DNA of 64,000 nucleotides from Mycolicibacterium neoaurum VKM Ac-1815D (GCF_000317305.3 NC_023036.2:5208001-5272000), one strand, 5' to 3'. Positions 34,146 to 45,225 are shown, counted from the first letter of the stretch. Notes: generated by a model not told the origin, from the sequence alone. Made by a program: numbers and translations.

Positions 34146-34946
34146 TCAGTTGCCCGGGGGCTGACCGGTGCCGTCGTGCGGCGGGGCGTCGGCGGGCGGG
34201 GCATCGGCAGGTGGCGCGGGGGCACCCGGCGGGGCCGCCTCGGCGAGGATAAACGGCACCGTCGCCGAGCGCAGATTGCCCAGCTGCACCACCAGGTTGT
34301 AGGTCCCGGGGCCGATCGGTTCGCGCGGCAGCGGGCAGTTGGGCGCGGAGCCCATTCCGGTCCAGGTGACCTCGGTGGTGACCTGCTCGCCGGGCGCGAA
34401 CTCCTTGACCAGCGTCTCGTTGGACGGCGCGCAATCCAGGTTCGACCACAACCGCTTGTTGTCCAGCGAGTACACGTAGGCGGCCAGGACGGCGGCACCG
34501 ACATCGCGCTTGCAGGCGACCAGGCCGATATTGGTGACCACCATGGTGAACTTCGGCTGGTCACCCATCACGTAGTTGGGCGCGCTGGTGATTCCCTTGA
34601 CCGCCAGGGTGGAGTCCGGGCAGTCTTCACCGGCCTGCAGCACCGGCGGGGGAACCACCGCGGTGGTCGGTGTCGGCGTCGGGGGTGGCGCCGCCTGGGC
34701 CGGCGGAACGACCGGAGTCTTCACGCCCGGCTCCTCCCCCGGCAACGGGGTCGGCGCGGCGGATGCGGGAGCCTGCTCGGCCGACTGCTCGGCGGCGGTC
34801 GGATCGGTGCTGGTGCTGTTGGAGGCGACGATCGCGATGATGCCGGCGACGATCGCGATGACGACGACCGCAACCCCTATCGCCAGCGCTCTGCGGCGCC
34901 GGTAGATCTCCGGTGGCAGCGGGCGGGGCGGTTCGGTGTCTAGCAC
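34146..34946 (-). CDS. Membrane-anchored proline-rich protein (Rv3587c-like)
   Basis: 266 residues, function unknown. One N-terminal membrane helix (ALAIGVAVVVIAIVAGIIAIV, about 20-41) follows a short basic cytoplasmic part; then a Pro/Ala/Thr-rich spacer (about 60-105), a folded domain (about 105-235) with cysteines in AGEDCPDS, LVACKRD, LDCAPS and PNCPLP, and another Pro-rich tail. The four cysteines suggest two disulfides on the outer face. GTG start. It converges on disA with 1 base between the stops. Confidence 0.82.
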   Translation of the reverse strand: MLDTEPPRPLPPEIYRRRRALAIGVAVVVIAIVAGIIAIVASNSTSTDPTAAEQSAEQAPASAAPTPLPGEEPGVKTPVVPPAQAAPPPTPTPTTAVVPPPVLQAGEDCPDSTLAVKGITSAPNYVMGDQPKFTMVVTNIGLVACKRDVGAAVLAAYVYSLDNKRLWSNLDCAPSNETLVKEFAPGEQVTTEVTWTGMGSAPNCPLPREPIGPGTYNLVVQLGNLRSATVPFILAEAAPPGAPAPPADAPPADAPPHDGTGQPPGN

Positions 34947-35059
34947 GACCTCAACGGTAAGCCGGGGTCAGGTCAGGTTGGCCGAGGCGGATCGGCGTGT
35001 CTCCTGTGACCTTACAAAGATCGTTTCGTGACAACCGGGCCCGCACTCGACGGCCCGGC

Positions 35060-35680
35060 TCACTCCTCGCCGATGTCTCCGAGGTGGGTGCGCAGCTGGA
35101 CGCGGCCGTCGGAGAGGTGATAGGTCAGGCCGACGATCGCCAGGTCACCGGAGCGCACCTGATCGGCGATCACGGTGGAGCGGGCCATCAACTGCGCGGC
35201 GGTCTCCTCGACATGGCGTGCCTCGAACTCGTCGACCCGGCCGAGGCCGTCCCGGCGGCCCGCCAGGATGGAGGGCATCACGCGTTCGACGATGTCGCGG
35301 ATGTAACCGCCCGGGATCTCCCCGGCGTCCAGGGCGTTGAGGGTGGCCTTCACCGCACCGCAGCTGTCATGGCCGAGCACCGCGATCAGCGGCACGTTGA
35401 GCACCGCGACGGCGTACTCGATCGAGCCCAGGACGGCGGTGTCGATGACATGGCCCGCGGTACGCACCACGAACATGTCGCCGAGGCCCTGGTCGAAGAT
35501 CAGCTCGGCGGCAACCCGGCTGTCGCCACACCCGAACAGCACCGCGGTGGGTGTCTGCGCCTCGGTCAGGCGTGCCCGGTCTTCGATCCCCTGGCTGGGA
35601 TGCTCGGGCCGACCCGCGACGAAGCGCTCGTTACCCTCCTTGAGTGCCTTCCACGCGGAGATCGGATTCGAGTTCGGCAT
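35060..35680 (-). CDS. canB: Beta-carbonic anhydrase CanB
   Basis: 206-residue zinc enzyme that interconverts CO2 and bicarbonate. Zinc ligands Cys51, His104 and Cys107 (LFGCGDSR and LGHDSCGA) and the catalytic dyad Asp53-Arg55 are in place. ATG 35680 matches M. tuberculosis Rv3588c. Divergent from mutY with only 10 bases between start codons, so each promoter must overlap the other gene. Confidence 0.95.
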   Translation of the reverse strand: MPNSNPISAWKALKEGNERFVAGRPEHPSQGIEDRARLTEAQTPTAVLFGCGDSRVAAELIFDQGLGDMFVVRTAGHVIDTAVLGSIEYAVAVLNVPLIAVLGHDSCGAVKATLNALDAGEIPGGYIRDIVERVMPSILAGRRDGLGRVDEFEARHVEETAAQLMARSTVIADQVRSGDLAIVGLTYHLSDGRVQLRTHLGDIGEE

Positions 35681-35690
35681 GAGCAGAAGT

Positions 35691-36599
35691 ATGCCCCAGC
35701 CCGAATACGGCATCGACCCCGGCGAGCTTCTGGCGTGGTTCGACACCGCCGAGCGCGACCTGCCGTGGCGACGACCGGAGGTCACCGCCTGGCAGATTCT
35801 GGTCAGCGAGTTCATGCTCCAGCAGACCCCGGTGAACCGGGTCGAACCGATCTGGCTGGACTGGATTGCGCGGTGGCCGACACCATCGGCCACCGCTGCC
35901 GCTTCGGCCGCCGATGTGCTGCGCGCCTGGGGCAAGCTCGGTTATCCGCGCCGCGCCAAGCGGTTACACGAGTGTGCGGCGGTCGTCGCGGCCGAACACG
36001 GTGACGTGGTGCCCGCCGATGTCGAGACCCTGCTCGGCCTGCCCGGCGTCGGCACCTACACCGCGCGGGCCATCGCCTGCTTCGCCTACCGCCAACGGGT
36101 TCCCGTCGTCGACACCAATGTGCGCCGGGTGGTGGCCAGGGTGGTGCATGGCGTCGCCGAGACCCCAGCCCGGGCCGGCGACCTCGCCGAGGTGGCTGCA
36201 CTGCTCCCCGAAGGCCTTGCCGCCCCGCGTTTTTCGGCCGCACTGATGGAACTCGGCGCGATCGTGTGCACGGCCCGCAACCCCCGCTGTGGGATCTGCC
36301 CGTTAAGCGCGTGTCGGTGGAAGTCGGCCGGCTACCCGCCGGCGAGCACCCCGGCCCGCCGGGTCCAGCGCTATGCCGGGACCGACCGTCAGGTCCGCGG
36401 CAGGCTGCTCGACGTGCTGCGGGCAGGCACCGGACCGGTCACCAGGGCCCAGCTCGACGTCGCATGGCTGACCGATACCGCCCAGCGTGACCGGGCGCTG
36501 GATTCGCTGCTGACCGACGGTCTCGTGGAGCAGACCTCGACGGGGCTGTTCGCCCTGGCCGGCGAAGGTGACGATGCGGGTGAGGGACGAGCCCGCTGA
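35691..36599 (+). CDS. mutY: A/G-specific adenine glycosylase MutY
   Basis: 302-residue DNA repair enzyme that removes adenine mispaired with 8-oxoguanine. The catalytic Glu40 lies in SEFMLQQTP, the helix-hairpin-helix reads LPGVGTYTARA followed by the catalytic Asp in VVDTNVRR, and the iron-sulfur loop is C-X6-C-X2-C-X5-C (CTARNPRCGICPLSAC). ATG 35691 is preferred; ATG 35679 (overlapping the canB start) is the alternative. The C-terminal part is shorter than in E. coli MutY but usual for mycobacteria. Confidence 0.93.
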   Translation: MPQPEYGIDPGELLAWFDTAERDLPWRRPEVTAWQILVSEFMLQQTPVNRVEPIWLDWIARWPTPSATAAASAADVLRAWGKLGYPRRAKRLHECAAVVAAEHGDVVPADVETLLGLPGVGTYTARAIACFAYRQRVPVVDTNVRRVVARVVHGVAETPARAGDLAEVAALLPEGLAAPRFSAALMELGAIVCTARNPRCGICPLSACRWKSAGYPPASTPARRVQRYAGTDRQVRGRLLDVLRAGTGPVTRAQLDVAWLTDTAQRDRALDSLLTDGLVEQTSTGLFALAGEGDDAGEGRAR

Positions 36600-36602
36600 G
36601 GA

Positions 36603-37574
36603 CTAGGCGCTCTGCTCGCACGCGTCGTCGCAGGAGAACCGGCGTCGGTAGTCCGACGGGGTGACCCCGATGATGCGGCGGAAGTGGTGGCGCAACAGCG
36701 TCGCGGTACCGAATCCGCATCGGTCGGCGACGCGGTCGATGTCGAGGTCGGTCTCCTCGAGCAGACGCCGGGCGTAGAGCACCCGTTGGTCGGTGATCCA
36801 CTGCATGGGGGTGCGTCCGGTCTCGTCGACGAACCGGCGGGCGAAGGTGCGCGCCGACATGTTGGCCCGTGCCGCCAGCGCCGCCACCGTGTGTTGCTTG
36901 TCGAGGTTTGCCAACATCCAATCCAGCTGCGGGGCAAACCCTTCGGAGTAGCGAACCGGGATCGGCTGGTCGATGTACTGGCGCTGCCCGCCATCGCGCT
37001 GCGGGGGGACGACCATCCGGCGGGCGATCTTGTTGGTCACCTCCGCACCCAGCTCCCGGCGCACCAGATGCAGGCAGGCATCGATGCCTGCGGCGGTGCC
37101 CGCGCTGGTGATCAGGTTCCCGTCGTCGACGAACAGCACGTTGCGGTCCACCCGAGCGGTGGGGTTGGCGGCGGCCAGGTCGTCGGCGTGCATCCAGTGC
37201 GTGGTGCACGGCCTGCCGTCGAGTAGACCGGCAGCACCGGCCAGGAACGCCCCCGAACACACCGTCAGGACGGTCGACCCGGATTCGACGGCCCGTCGCA
37301 CCGCGGCCAGCGCCTCTGGCAGATAGTCGGACCCGGCGATCGCCGGGATGGCGACCAGGTCGGCACCGATCAGATCATCGAGCCCGTGATCGGGGGTGAG
37401 GGTCGCACCCACCGAGGTGCGGACCGGCTCGCCGGCACGGGGGCCGCACACCTTGAAGTCGAAGTTGGGGACGCCGTCGGCGGAGCGGTCGATGCCGAAG
37501 ACCTCGCAGATCACGCCGAACTCGAAAATCGCTAGACCATCCAGCACCAGCACCGATACGCTCGATATCGCCAT
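36603..37574 (-). CDS. GlxA-type AraC-family regulator (DJ-1/PfpI domain)
   Basis: 323-residue regulator. The N-terminal DJ-1/PfpI-like domain (1-about 190) has the nucleophile-elbow stretch LTVCSGAFLAGAAGLLDGR near 103-121. The C-terminal AraC domain (about 215-315) has two helix-turn-helix units: VAALAARANMSARTFARRF and IDRVADRCGFGTATLLRHHF. Ligand unknown. It starts 71 bases from a divergent small membrane protein, a possible target. Not part of the M. tuberculosis order at this place. Confidence 0.87.
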   Translation of the reverse strand: MAISSVSVLVLDGLAIFEFGVICEVFGIDRSADGVPNFDFKVCGPRAGEPVRTSVGATLTPDHGLDDLIGADLVAIPAIAGSDYLPEALAAVRRAVESGSTVLTVCSGAFLAGAAGLLDGRPCTTHWMHADDLAAANPTARVDRNVLFVDDGNLITSAGTAAGIDACLHLVRRELGAEVTNKIARRMVVPPQRDGGQRQYIDQPIPVRYSEGFAPQLDWMLANLDKQHTVAALAARANMSARTFARRFVDETGRTPMQWITDQRVLYARRLLEETDLDIDRVADRCGFGTATLLRHHFRRIIGVTPSDYRRRFSCDDACEQSA

Positions 37575-37645
37575 GGCAGCATTTTATCTCAAGGTGTCTT
37601 TTCTGCCACTGTTGGCGGAATATCGATCAACGGAGCATTACTGCC

Positions 37646-37912
37646 ATGACCACCGCACTGGCCTACCTCGCCCTCATCGCCGTCCTGCTCGCACCCTTTG
37701 CCCTCACCCTCGCGCTCGGCCGCGCCGCCCGGCGCTCGGGCATCTTGCGCCTGCACCTCGACCAGTTCCGCATCGCCGCACCACTGGCAGGCAGCTTCCA
37801 CGCCGAGGACCGTGACGGACTGCGCGCCCAACACGACATCGACGCGATCCGCAGCAGGTTCGCCGAGCACCCGACGTGGCCGACCTCAAGCGCCTCGGGC
37901 GAGCGCCGCTAA
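37646..37912 (+). CDS. Small membrane protein of unknown function
   Basis: 88 residues. One strong N-terminal hydrophobic helix (ALAYLALIAVLLAPFALTLAL, 4-24) followed by a basic stop (GRAARR) and a hydrophilic tail, so probably a single-pass protein with its tail in the cytoplasm. Third-position GC is high throughout, as expected for a real gene. It is divergent from the GlxA-type regulator and overlaps the convergent hydrolase by 27 bases. No family recognised. Confidence 0.65.
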   Translation: MTTALAYLALIAVLLAPFALTLALGRAARRSGILRLHLDQFRIAAPLAGSFHAEDRDGLRAQHDIDAIRSRFAEHPTWPTSSASGERR

Positions 37913-38656
37913 GAATCCCTCGACGGCCTCGCGATAGACCTCCGGCGCATCGTCGTGGATCAGATGACCGGCCCCTGGAACCGCACGATACGTTGTCCGA
38001 TAACCGGTTTCGTGCATCCGACGCATCTGACCAGGCGGCGCGACGGTGCCCTCGGCCTCCAGGAGCAGCACCGGTGCCCGCACCGTCTCCCACTGCTGCC
38101 AGTAGTCACGCATGCCCCACTGGCCGGCGATCTCGATCCAGCGTTCGACATGCCCGTGCAACCGCCACCCCGTCGCCGTGCGGTCGAACGCCTCCAAGAA
38201 GTACTGCCCGGCCACCGGTCCGAACTCCCGATAGACCTGCTCGGCGGTCTCGAACTCCACCGGCAGCGCCTGCACCCACGGTTCCCATGGCCCGGTGGTG
38301 CGGCCGCGGAAGTCCGGGGCCATGTCCTCGACCACCACGGCGGCCACCAGATCCGGGCGTTCGGCGGCCAGACACCACGAGTGCAGACCGCCCATCGAAT
38401 GGCCGATCAGCGTCACCGGAGCGCCCAACACGGCCACCGCGTCGGCCAGATCCTGCACGAACCGCTCGGTGCTGATCGGGTGCGGATCATCGACATCGCG
38501 GCCGCGGTGCCACGGGGCGTCATAGGTGTAGACCGCACCCAGTTCGGTCAGCCACGGCAGCTGCCGCGACCAGGTACTACCCCTGCCCATCAGGCCGTGC
38601 ACCAGAACCAGCGGGTCCCCGGCGCCACCGCGCGCAGTCAGAAGTTCGGTCCGCAT
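37886..38656 (-). CDS. Alpha/beta hydrolase (Rv3591c-like)
   Basis: 256-residue hydrolase. VLVHGLMGRGSTW near 16-28 is the oxyanion region, the nucleophile elbow is GHSMGGLHSW (Ser near 93), MAPDFRG may contribute the acid or cap, and AGAGHLIHDDAP... ends with the catalytic His near 232. Substrate unknown. It keeps the Rv3591c position before mhuD, but no PE_PGRS gene precedes it here. Confidence 0.85.
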   Translation of the reverse strand: MRTELLTARGGAGDPLVLVHGLMGRGSTWSRQLPWLTELGAVYTYDAPWHRGRDVDDPHPISTERFVQDLADAVAVLGAPVTLIGHSMGGLHSWCLAAERPDLVAAVVVEDMAPDFRGRTTGPWEPWVQALPVEFETAEQVYREFGPVAGQYFLEAFDRTATGWRLHGHVERWIEIAGQWGMRDYWQQWETVRAPVLLLEAEGTVAPPGQMRRMHETGYRTTYRAVPGAGHLIHDDAPEVYREAVEGFLAALARGA

Positions 38657-38697
38657 GCCGACATCCTGCCCGGGCCGGACACGGGTAACCTCATGCC

Positions 38698-39009
38698 ATG
38701 CCCGTCGTGAAGATCAACGCCATCGAGGTCCCGGCCGACGCAGGCCCGGAACTGGAGAAGCGGTTCGCCCACCGCGCCCACGCCGTCGACAACCAGCCCG
38801 GCTTCCTCGGCTTCCAGCTGCTGCGCCCGGTCAAGGGCGAGGATCGCTACTTCGTGGTGACCCAGTGGGAGTCCGAAGAGGCCTTCCAGGCCTGGGCCAG
38901 TGGCCCGGCCGTCGAGGCGCACGCCGGACAGCAGACCAAGCCCGTCGCCACCGGCGCGTCACTGCTGGAGTTCGAGGTTGTGTTGGACGTTGCGGGGACC
39001 GGTAAGTAA
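38698..39009 (+). CDS. mhuD: Heme-degrading monooxygenase MhuD
   Basis: 103-residue ABM-fold enzyme that opens heme to mycobilin and frees iron. The key residues of the characterised protein are all in register: Asn7, Trp66 and His75, the heme-iron ligand. The family length is about 105. Its end overlaps the likely start of lpqF. No heme uptake genes lie nearby. Confidence 0.94.
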   Translation: MPVVKINAIEVPADAGPELEKRFAHRAHAVDNQPGFLGFQLLRPVKGEDRYFVVTQWESEEAFQAWASGPAVEAHAGQQTKPVATGASLLEFEVVLDVAGTGK

Positions 39010-40336
39010 CGCGCCGCGGCGCGTAATCGCTCTCACCGCGCTGGCCGCCGCTGTGGCCGTGATCGGTTCCGGCTGCACACATACCGGGCCGCCGGTGGCC
39101 GAGGCCGCCTACGGCATGCACATCGAGACCAACACCCCGCAGGGGCTGCGCGCCAAGCAACTGCTGGACATGGTCAATTCCGACTGGCCGATCGGTGTGG
39201 TGCCCGTCGCGACGCTTGCCGCCCCGCAGCAGGTCGAGTTCGTCGCCGGCGCGATGGATCGACTGTGGGCGGACCGCCCCATCACCGTCACCGCGCTGTC
39301 CCTCGGTGCCGGTGAAGCCACCCTGCATGTGCGCAACTCTTACAACGTCGCGCAGAAGATCGAGATGCGCACCGGCGACGGCGGCCTGGTCGACCGGTTC
39401 GAGGTCACCGTCGATCAACCCAAGATCACCCAGTGGTCCGATATCGACACCGAGATCCAGAAGTCCGGCGCCACCTACGCCTACCAGGTGTCCAAGGTGT
39501 CCGACGGCAGGTGTGACACGGTGGCGGGAACCGATGTCGACACCGCGATGCCGTTGGCATCGATCTTCAAGCTCTACGTCCTACTGGCGCTGGCCGAGGC
39601 CGTCAACGCGGGCACCGTCGGCTGGGACGAGCAGCTGACCATCACCAAAGAGGACAAGGCCGTCGGCTCGGCGGGCTTCAACGACCTGGACCCGGGATCC
39701 CGAGTAACGGTCAAGGCCGCTGCCCAGCAGATGATCTCGGCCAGCGACAACATGGCCACCGATATGTTGATGGCGCGCCTGGGGCCCGGCGCGGTGGAAC
39801 GGGCGCTGGTCGCGGCCGGACATCACGACCCGTCGTCGATGACCCCGTTTCCCACGGCGCACCAACTGTTCTCGATCGGGTGGGGCAAACCGGACGTCCG
39901 CGAGGAGTGGAAGAGCGCGTCACCGCAACGGCGTGCCGCCATGCTGGCCCGTACCGGAACGTTGCCCTATGAACCGGATCCGATGCTGACCCGCGTCCCG
40001 GCATCGCCATACGGCATCGAGTGGTACGGCACGCCGATGGACATCTGTCGGGTGCACGCCGCACTGCAGGCCGCGGCCACCGGGGCGGCGGCACCCGTGC
40101 GCGACATCCTCTCGGCCACCCCCGGCATCGAACTGGACAAGGCGCGATGGCGTTATGTCGGGGCCAAGGGCGGCAACCTGCCGGGCGATCTGAGCTTCAG
40201 TTGGTACGCCGAGGACCGCACCGGACAGGGCTGGGTGGTCAGCTACCAGTTGAACTGGCCGGAGTACCGCAGCCTGACCGCGGCCACCTGGCTGCTGTCG
40301 ATCGCGACCCAGTCATTCGGGCTGATCCCGAACTGA
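38990..40336 (+). CDS. lpqF: Lipoprotein LpqF, class A beta-lactamase fold
   Basis: About 448 residues. The frame has no ATG/GTG near the signal peptide; TTG 38990 gives a good signal (RR, VIALTALAAAVAVIGSGC) with lipobox GSGC, and overlaps mhuD by 20 bases. TTG 38978 is an alternative. The N-terminal part (to about 170) is an accessory domain; then MPLASIFKLYVLLALA has the SxxK serine-lysine pair, SASDNMATDML resembles the SDN motif, and GAKGGNLPG resembles KTG. So it is a serine hydrolase fold, probably acting on cell-wall material or esters rather than a true lactamase. Confidence 0.85.
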   Translation: MRGPVSNAPRRVIALTALAAAVAVIGSGCTHTGPPVAEAAYGMHIETNTPQGLRAKQLLDMVNSDWPIGVVPVATLAAPQQVEFVAGAMDRLWADRPITVTALSLGAGEATLHVRNSYNVAQKIEMRTGDGGLVDRFEVTVDQPKITQWSDIDTEIQKSGATYAYQVSKVSDGRCDTVAGTDVDTAMPLASIFKLYVLLALAEAVNAGTVGWDEQLTITKEDKAVGSAGFNDLDPGSRVTVKAAAQQMISASDNMATDMLMARLGPGAVERALVAAGHHDPSSMTPFPTAHQLFSIGWGKPDVREEWKSASPQRRAAMLARTGTLPYEPDPMLTRVPASPYGIEWYGTPMDICRVHAALQAAATGAAAPVRDILSATPGIELDKARWRYVGAKGGNLPGDLSFSWYAEDRTGQGWVVSYQLNWPEYRSLTAATWLLSIATQSFGLIPN

Positions 40337-40344
40337 CCACCCGG

Positions 40345-40884
40345 TCACAGCCGCAGCGTCCAGGCGCCGCGGAAGTGCAAGGTAACGCGGGCCGCCGGCG
40401 CGATATCGACGCGCCAGAAGGATGTCGGTGCCGCGTTCAGCGCGGTCAGGATGACGGCCCTGATGACGGCGGGATGGGTGACCGCGGTGTGCCGGCCACC
40501 GCCCGCGGCCACACCGTCGAGCCAGTGACGCACCCGGTCGCACAGTGCGGCGATCGACTCGCCGCCGTGCGGAGCCGCCGTCGGGTCCGTCAGCCAGCTC
40601 GCCAGCCCGGCGGGGTCCACATCCTGCAGTGACATCCCCCGCCACCGACCGCAGTCGAGGTCGGCTAGCGCGGGTTCGATGGTCGCCGGTCCGCCCAGCG
40701 CCTGCGCGGTCTGGCCGGCCCGCAGCTCGGGGGCGCAGCACAGCACGCCGGGTTCGGCGTCCGCGAGATCGGCGACCTGGCGGGCGCCGATCGCGTTGAG
40801 GGGTTCGTCGGCGGGGAATCGTCCGGCTGCCATCGCCTCGGTCATGCCGTGGGAGACGAGGGTCAGCCGGACGACCTCACTCAC
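40345..40884 (-). CDS. Histidine phosphatase-family protein of the cbt operon
   Basis: 179 residues from GTG 40884, which overlaps the cbtA stop (GTGA). The fold is the phosphoglycerate mutase/alpha-ribazole phosphatase type: LTLVSHGMTEAMAAG at the N-terminus, LDCGRWRGMSL, GGESIAALCDRV and VTHPAVIRAVIL. In the usual catalytic triad RHG the arginine is Ser here (SHG), while the catalytic His and the later His are kept. Being in a riboswitch-controlled cobalt operon, a role in cobalamin assembly (CobC-like) is plausible, but the changed motif makes activity uncertain. Confidence 0.78.
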   Translation of the reverse strand: MSEVVRLTLVSHGMTEAMAAGRFPADEPLNAIGARQVADLADAEPGVLCCAPELRAGQTAQALGGPATIEPALADLDCGRWRGMSLQDVDPAGLASWLTDPTAAPHGGESIAALCDRVRHWLDGVAAGGGRHTAVTHPAVIRAVILTALNAAPTSFWRVDIAPAARVTLHFRGAWTLRL

Positions 40885-41678
40885 GCCGCGACGAACTCGC
40901 GCTTGTTCTCCAGGAGCCGCGACACCAGTGCGGCGAACACCAGACCGATCGTCGTCCACATCACCAGCTGCGTGCCCAGCGAGTAGAGCCGGAACTGGTA
41001 GAGATCGTCGGCGGGGAACGCACCGAAGATGATCACGCCAGCGTCATCGCGGATCGGGCCGGGAGTCTCGGCGATGGTCGGCATGATCAGGAACACCACG
41101 GCGATCGCCACCAGGTACCCGGCACCGCCGATCAGCGCGGCATTCCAGGCACCGAACCTGTCGGCCAGCCGCCGCCCCGCCAGCACCGCGCCCACCAGCA
41201 GCGCTGCCGACAGCACGGTCATCAGCAGGTACAACAGGGTGCGCTGTTGGATCGTCTCGTCCAGGCTGACCGCCGGCGGGTTCGGCGGGTACTTCAGCGC
41301 CGGCACGATCCACAACGCGATCAGCATGCCGCCGGCCAGCAGGACGGCCGTGGCCCTGGCCGACAGCGCGGCGATCCGTCCGTACGCGACACAGAACAGG
41401 ACCGCCAGCAGCGCGCCCATCGCCACGCTGAACGCGACCAGCCCGAAGCCCAACCCGATCGTGGACTGGACGGTCCGGGTGATCTCGATGCCACCTTCGG
41501 CACCGTGCTCATGGGCGTGTCCGCCGTGCTCGATCGCCTGATGTGCGGCGCTGACGCCGTCCTCGAACTCGATGGCACGGTCGATGACCGGCTCGATGAA
41601 GATCCAGGACCAGACGAACGCGAGTACGCCGCCGAGGGCGCCGGCCAGGAGGCCGCGCCCGATGATTGCCTTTTCCAT
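40881..41678 (-). CDS. cbtA: Cobalt transporter subunit CbtA
   Basis: 265-residue membrane protein with about six helices. The first loop is His-rich (HGGHAHEH at 51-58), a likely cobalt-binding segment. The family is found with CbtB under cobalamin riboswitches and is predicted to import cobalt for B12. It starts 24 bases after the cbtB stop and overlaps the phosphatase gene by 4 bases. Confidence 0.9.
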   Translation of the reverse strand: MEKAIIGRGLLAGALGGVLAFVWSWIFIEPVIDRAIEFEDGVSAAHQAIEHGGHAHEHGAEGGIEITRTVQSTIGLGFGLVAFSVAMGALLAVLFCVAYGRIAALSARATAVLLAGGMLIALWIVPALKYPPNPPAVSLDETIQQRTLLYLLMTVLSAALLVGAVLAGRRLADRFGAWNAALIGGAGYLVAIAVVFLIMPTIAETPGPIRDDAGVIIFGAFPADDLYQFRLYSLGTQLVMWTTIGLVFAALVSRLLENKREFVAA

Positions 41679-41702
41679 CGGTTTTCGTTCTGCTTTCGGC
41701 GT

Positions 41703-41918
41703 CTAGTGGCAGGGGAAGCCGAGCAGATGGCGGGCGTCATGCACGAACTCGTGGATGACGGTGTTGGCGCCGAACACGGAGGTGGCGCCCTGATCCATAC
41801 CGACGAAGTAGAGCACCAGCAGGGCGAAGAATGCCGTCAGCGACAGCCAGGCCACCGCGCTCGCGGCGGACAGGTCCACCGCACGTGTACCGGCCCTGGG
41901 GGTTTCAGCAGAAGTCAT
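41703..41918 (-). CDS. cbtB: Cobalt transporter subunit CbtB
   Basis: 71-residue single-helix protein (SAVAWLSLTAFFALLVLYFVG, about 20-40) with a C-terminal extracytoplasmic His cluster: IHEFVHDARHLLGFPCH, typical for CbtB. AAAGGA lies 8 bases before ATG 41918. First gene of cbtB-cbtA-phosphatase; a cobalamin riboswitch occupies its leader. Confidence 0.92.
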   Translation of the reverse strand: MTSAETPRAGTRAVDLSAASAVAWLSLTAFFALLVLYFVGMDQGATSVFGANTVIHEFVHDARHLLGFPCH

Positions 41919-41961
41919 ATCCGATCCTTTCGGGAGTTCGCGTCCCAGATTCATATCGTTG

Positions 41962-42066
41962 GGACGGACACCGGGTCTGACTTTCACAGTGGCGCGACCG
42001 TTCTGGGATTGCACCAGATTCCGTCATCCGTCGAGAGCAGTTCGGATACTACGCCGGTCATCCACA
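41962..42066 (-). ncRNA. Cobalamin (B12) riboswitch of the cbt operon
   Basis: Minus-strand leader of cbtB. The conserved core is recognisable: GGAATCTGGTGCAATCC, then CGCGCCACTGTGA, then the B12-box-like AGTCAGACCCGGTG (41973-41986 on the plus strand, read in reverse). These correspond to the known GGTG..CC, GCnACTGTgA and AGtCaGAnaCC elements. Downstream, CGTCCC and GGGACG (41941-41946 and 41961-41966) can form a hairpin before the ribosome site, a candidate expression platform. Expected effect: adenosylcobalamin reduces cobalt-uptake gene expression. Confidence 0.85.
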
Positions 42067-42078
42067 TGCGGATACACA

Positions 42079-42113
42079 AAGCCCCCCGCCGGATCGCTCC
42101 GGGCGGGGGGCTT
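42079..42113 (-). terminator. Intrinsic terminator of clpC1
   Basis: AAGCCCCCCGCC (42079-42090) and GGCGGGGGGCTT (42102-42113) form a perfect 12-bp stem with an 11-base loop, followed on the minus strand by TTTGTGT. It lies 14 bases past the clpC1 stop and insulates the riboswitch downstream. Confidence 0.88.
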
Positions 42114-42126
42114 CGTGCAGTTGTCG

Positions 42127-44652
<2,526 letters not shown>

Positions 44653-44883
44653 CCGTGGTTACCTGCTCTTCCTCACGTGGGTCGGCAACGTGCGCTGAAC
44701 TACTCGCCGCTCCTTGCGTCCACTGTAGTGGGCACGCGACACGGGTGCTTTTCTCGGTGCCGCGGTTGAAGACATAACGCGCGGCGAAGCCAGAACGTTT
44801 CCCGAAAAGGGATGCACAGAGTTCGCCGTCAGCGAAGTGGATTACCCGGCCGACCGTGGCGCAATCGAAACTCGTCGCGGCGA

Positions 44884-45225
44884 TCAGGTCGCCGCGTGGA
44901 ATGCGTCGATGACCTCTGCCGGGATACGGCCGCGGGTCGAGACATTGTGACCGTTGCGGCGGGCCCAATCGCGGATGGCCGCGCTCTGCTCGCGGTCGAT
45001 GGCCGCGCGGCCCCGCCCGGTACCCGCCGAGCGGCCGCGGCGCCGACCGCCGACCCGTCGTCCAGCCTCGACCCACTGCTTGAGGTCACCGCGCAGTTTG
45101 GCGGCGTTCTTGGAAGAAAGATCGATCTCGTAACTCACACCGTCCAACGCGAATTCCACGGTTTCGTCCGCGGCAGCTTCACCGTCGAAATCGTCAACCA
45201 GCGTAACGGTAACTTTCTTCGCCAT
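44884..45225 (-). CDS. lsr2: Nucleoid-associated silencer Lsr2
   Basis: 113-residue H-NS-like protein that coats AT-rich DNA and silences horizontally acquired genes. The N-terminal half is the dimerisation domain (VTLVDDFDG, SYEIDLSSKNAAKL); the C-terminal half is the DNA-binding domain with the minor-groove AT-hook-like RGR at 98-100 (STRGRIPAEV). A basic linker (GRRVGGRRRGRSAG) joins them. The 230 bases between its stop and the clpC1 start hold no gene. Confidence 0.96.
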   Translation of the reverse strand: MAKKVTVTLVDDFDGEAAADETVEFALDGVSYEIDLSSKNAAKLRGDLKQWVEAGRRVGGRRRGRSAGTGRGRAAIDREQSAAIRDWARRNGHNVSTRGRIPAEVIDAFHAAT

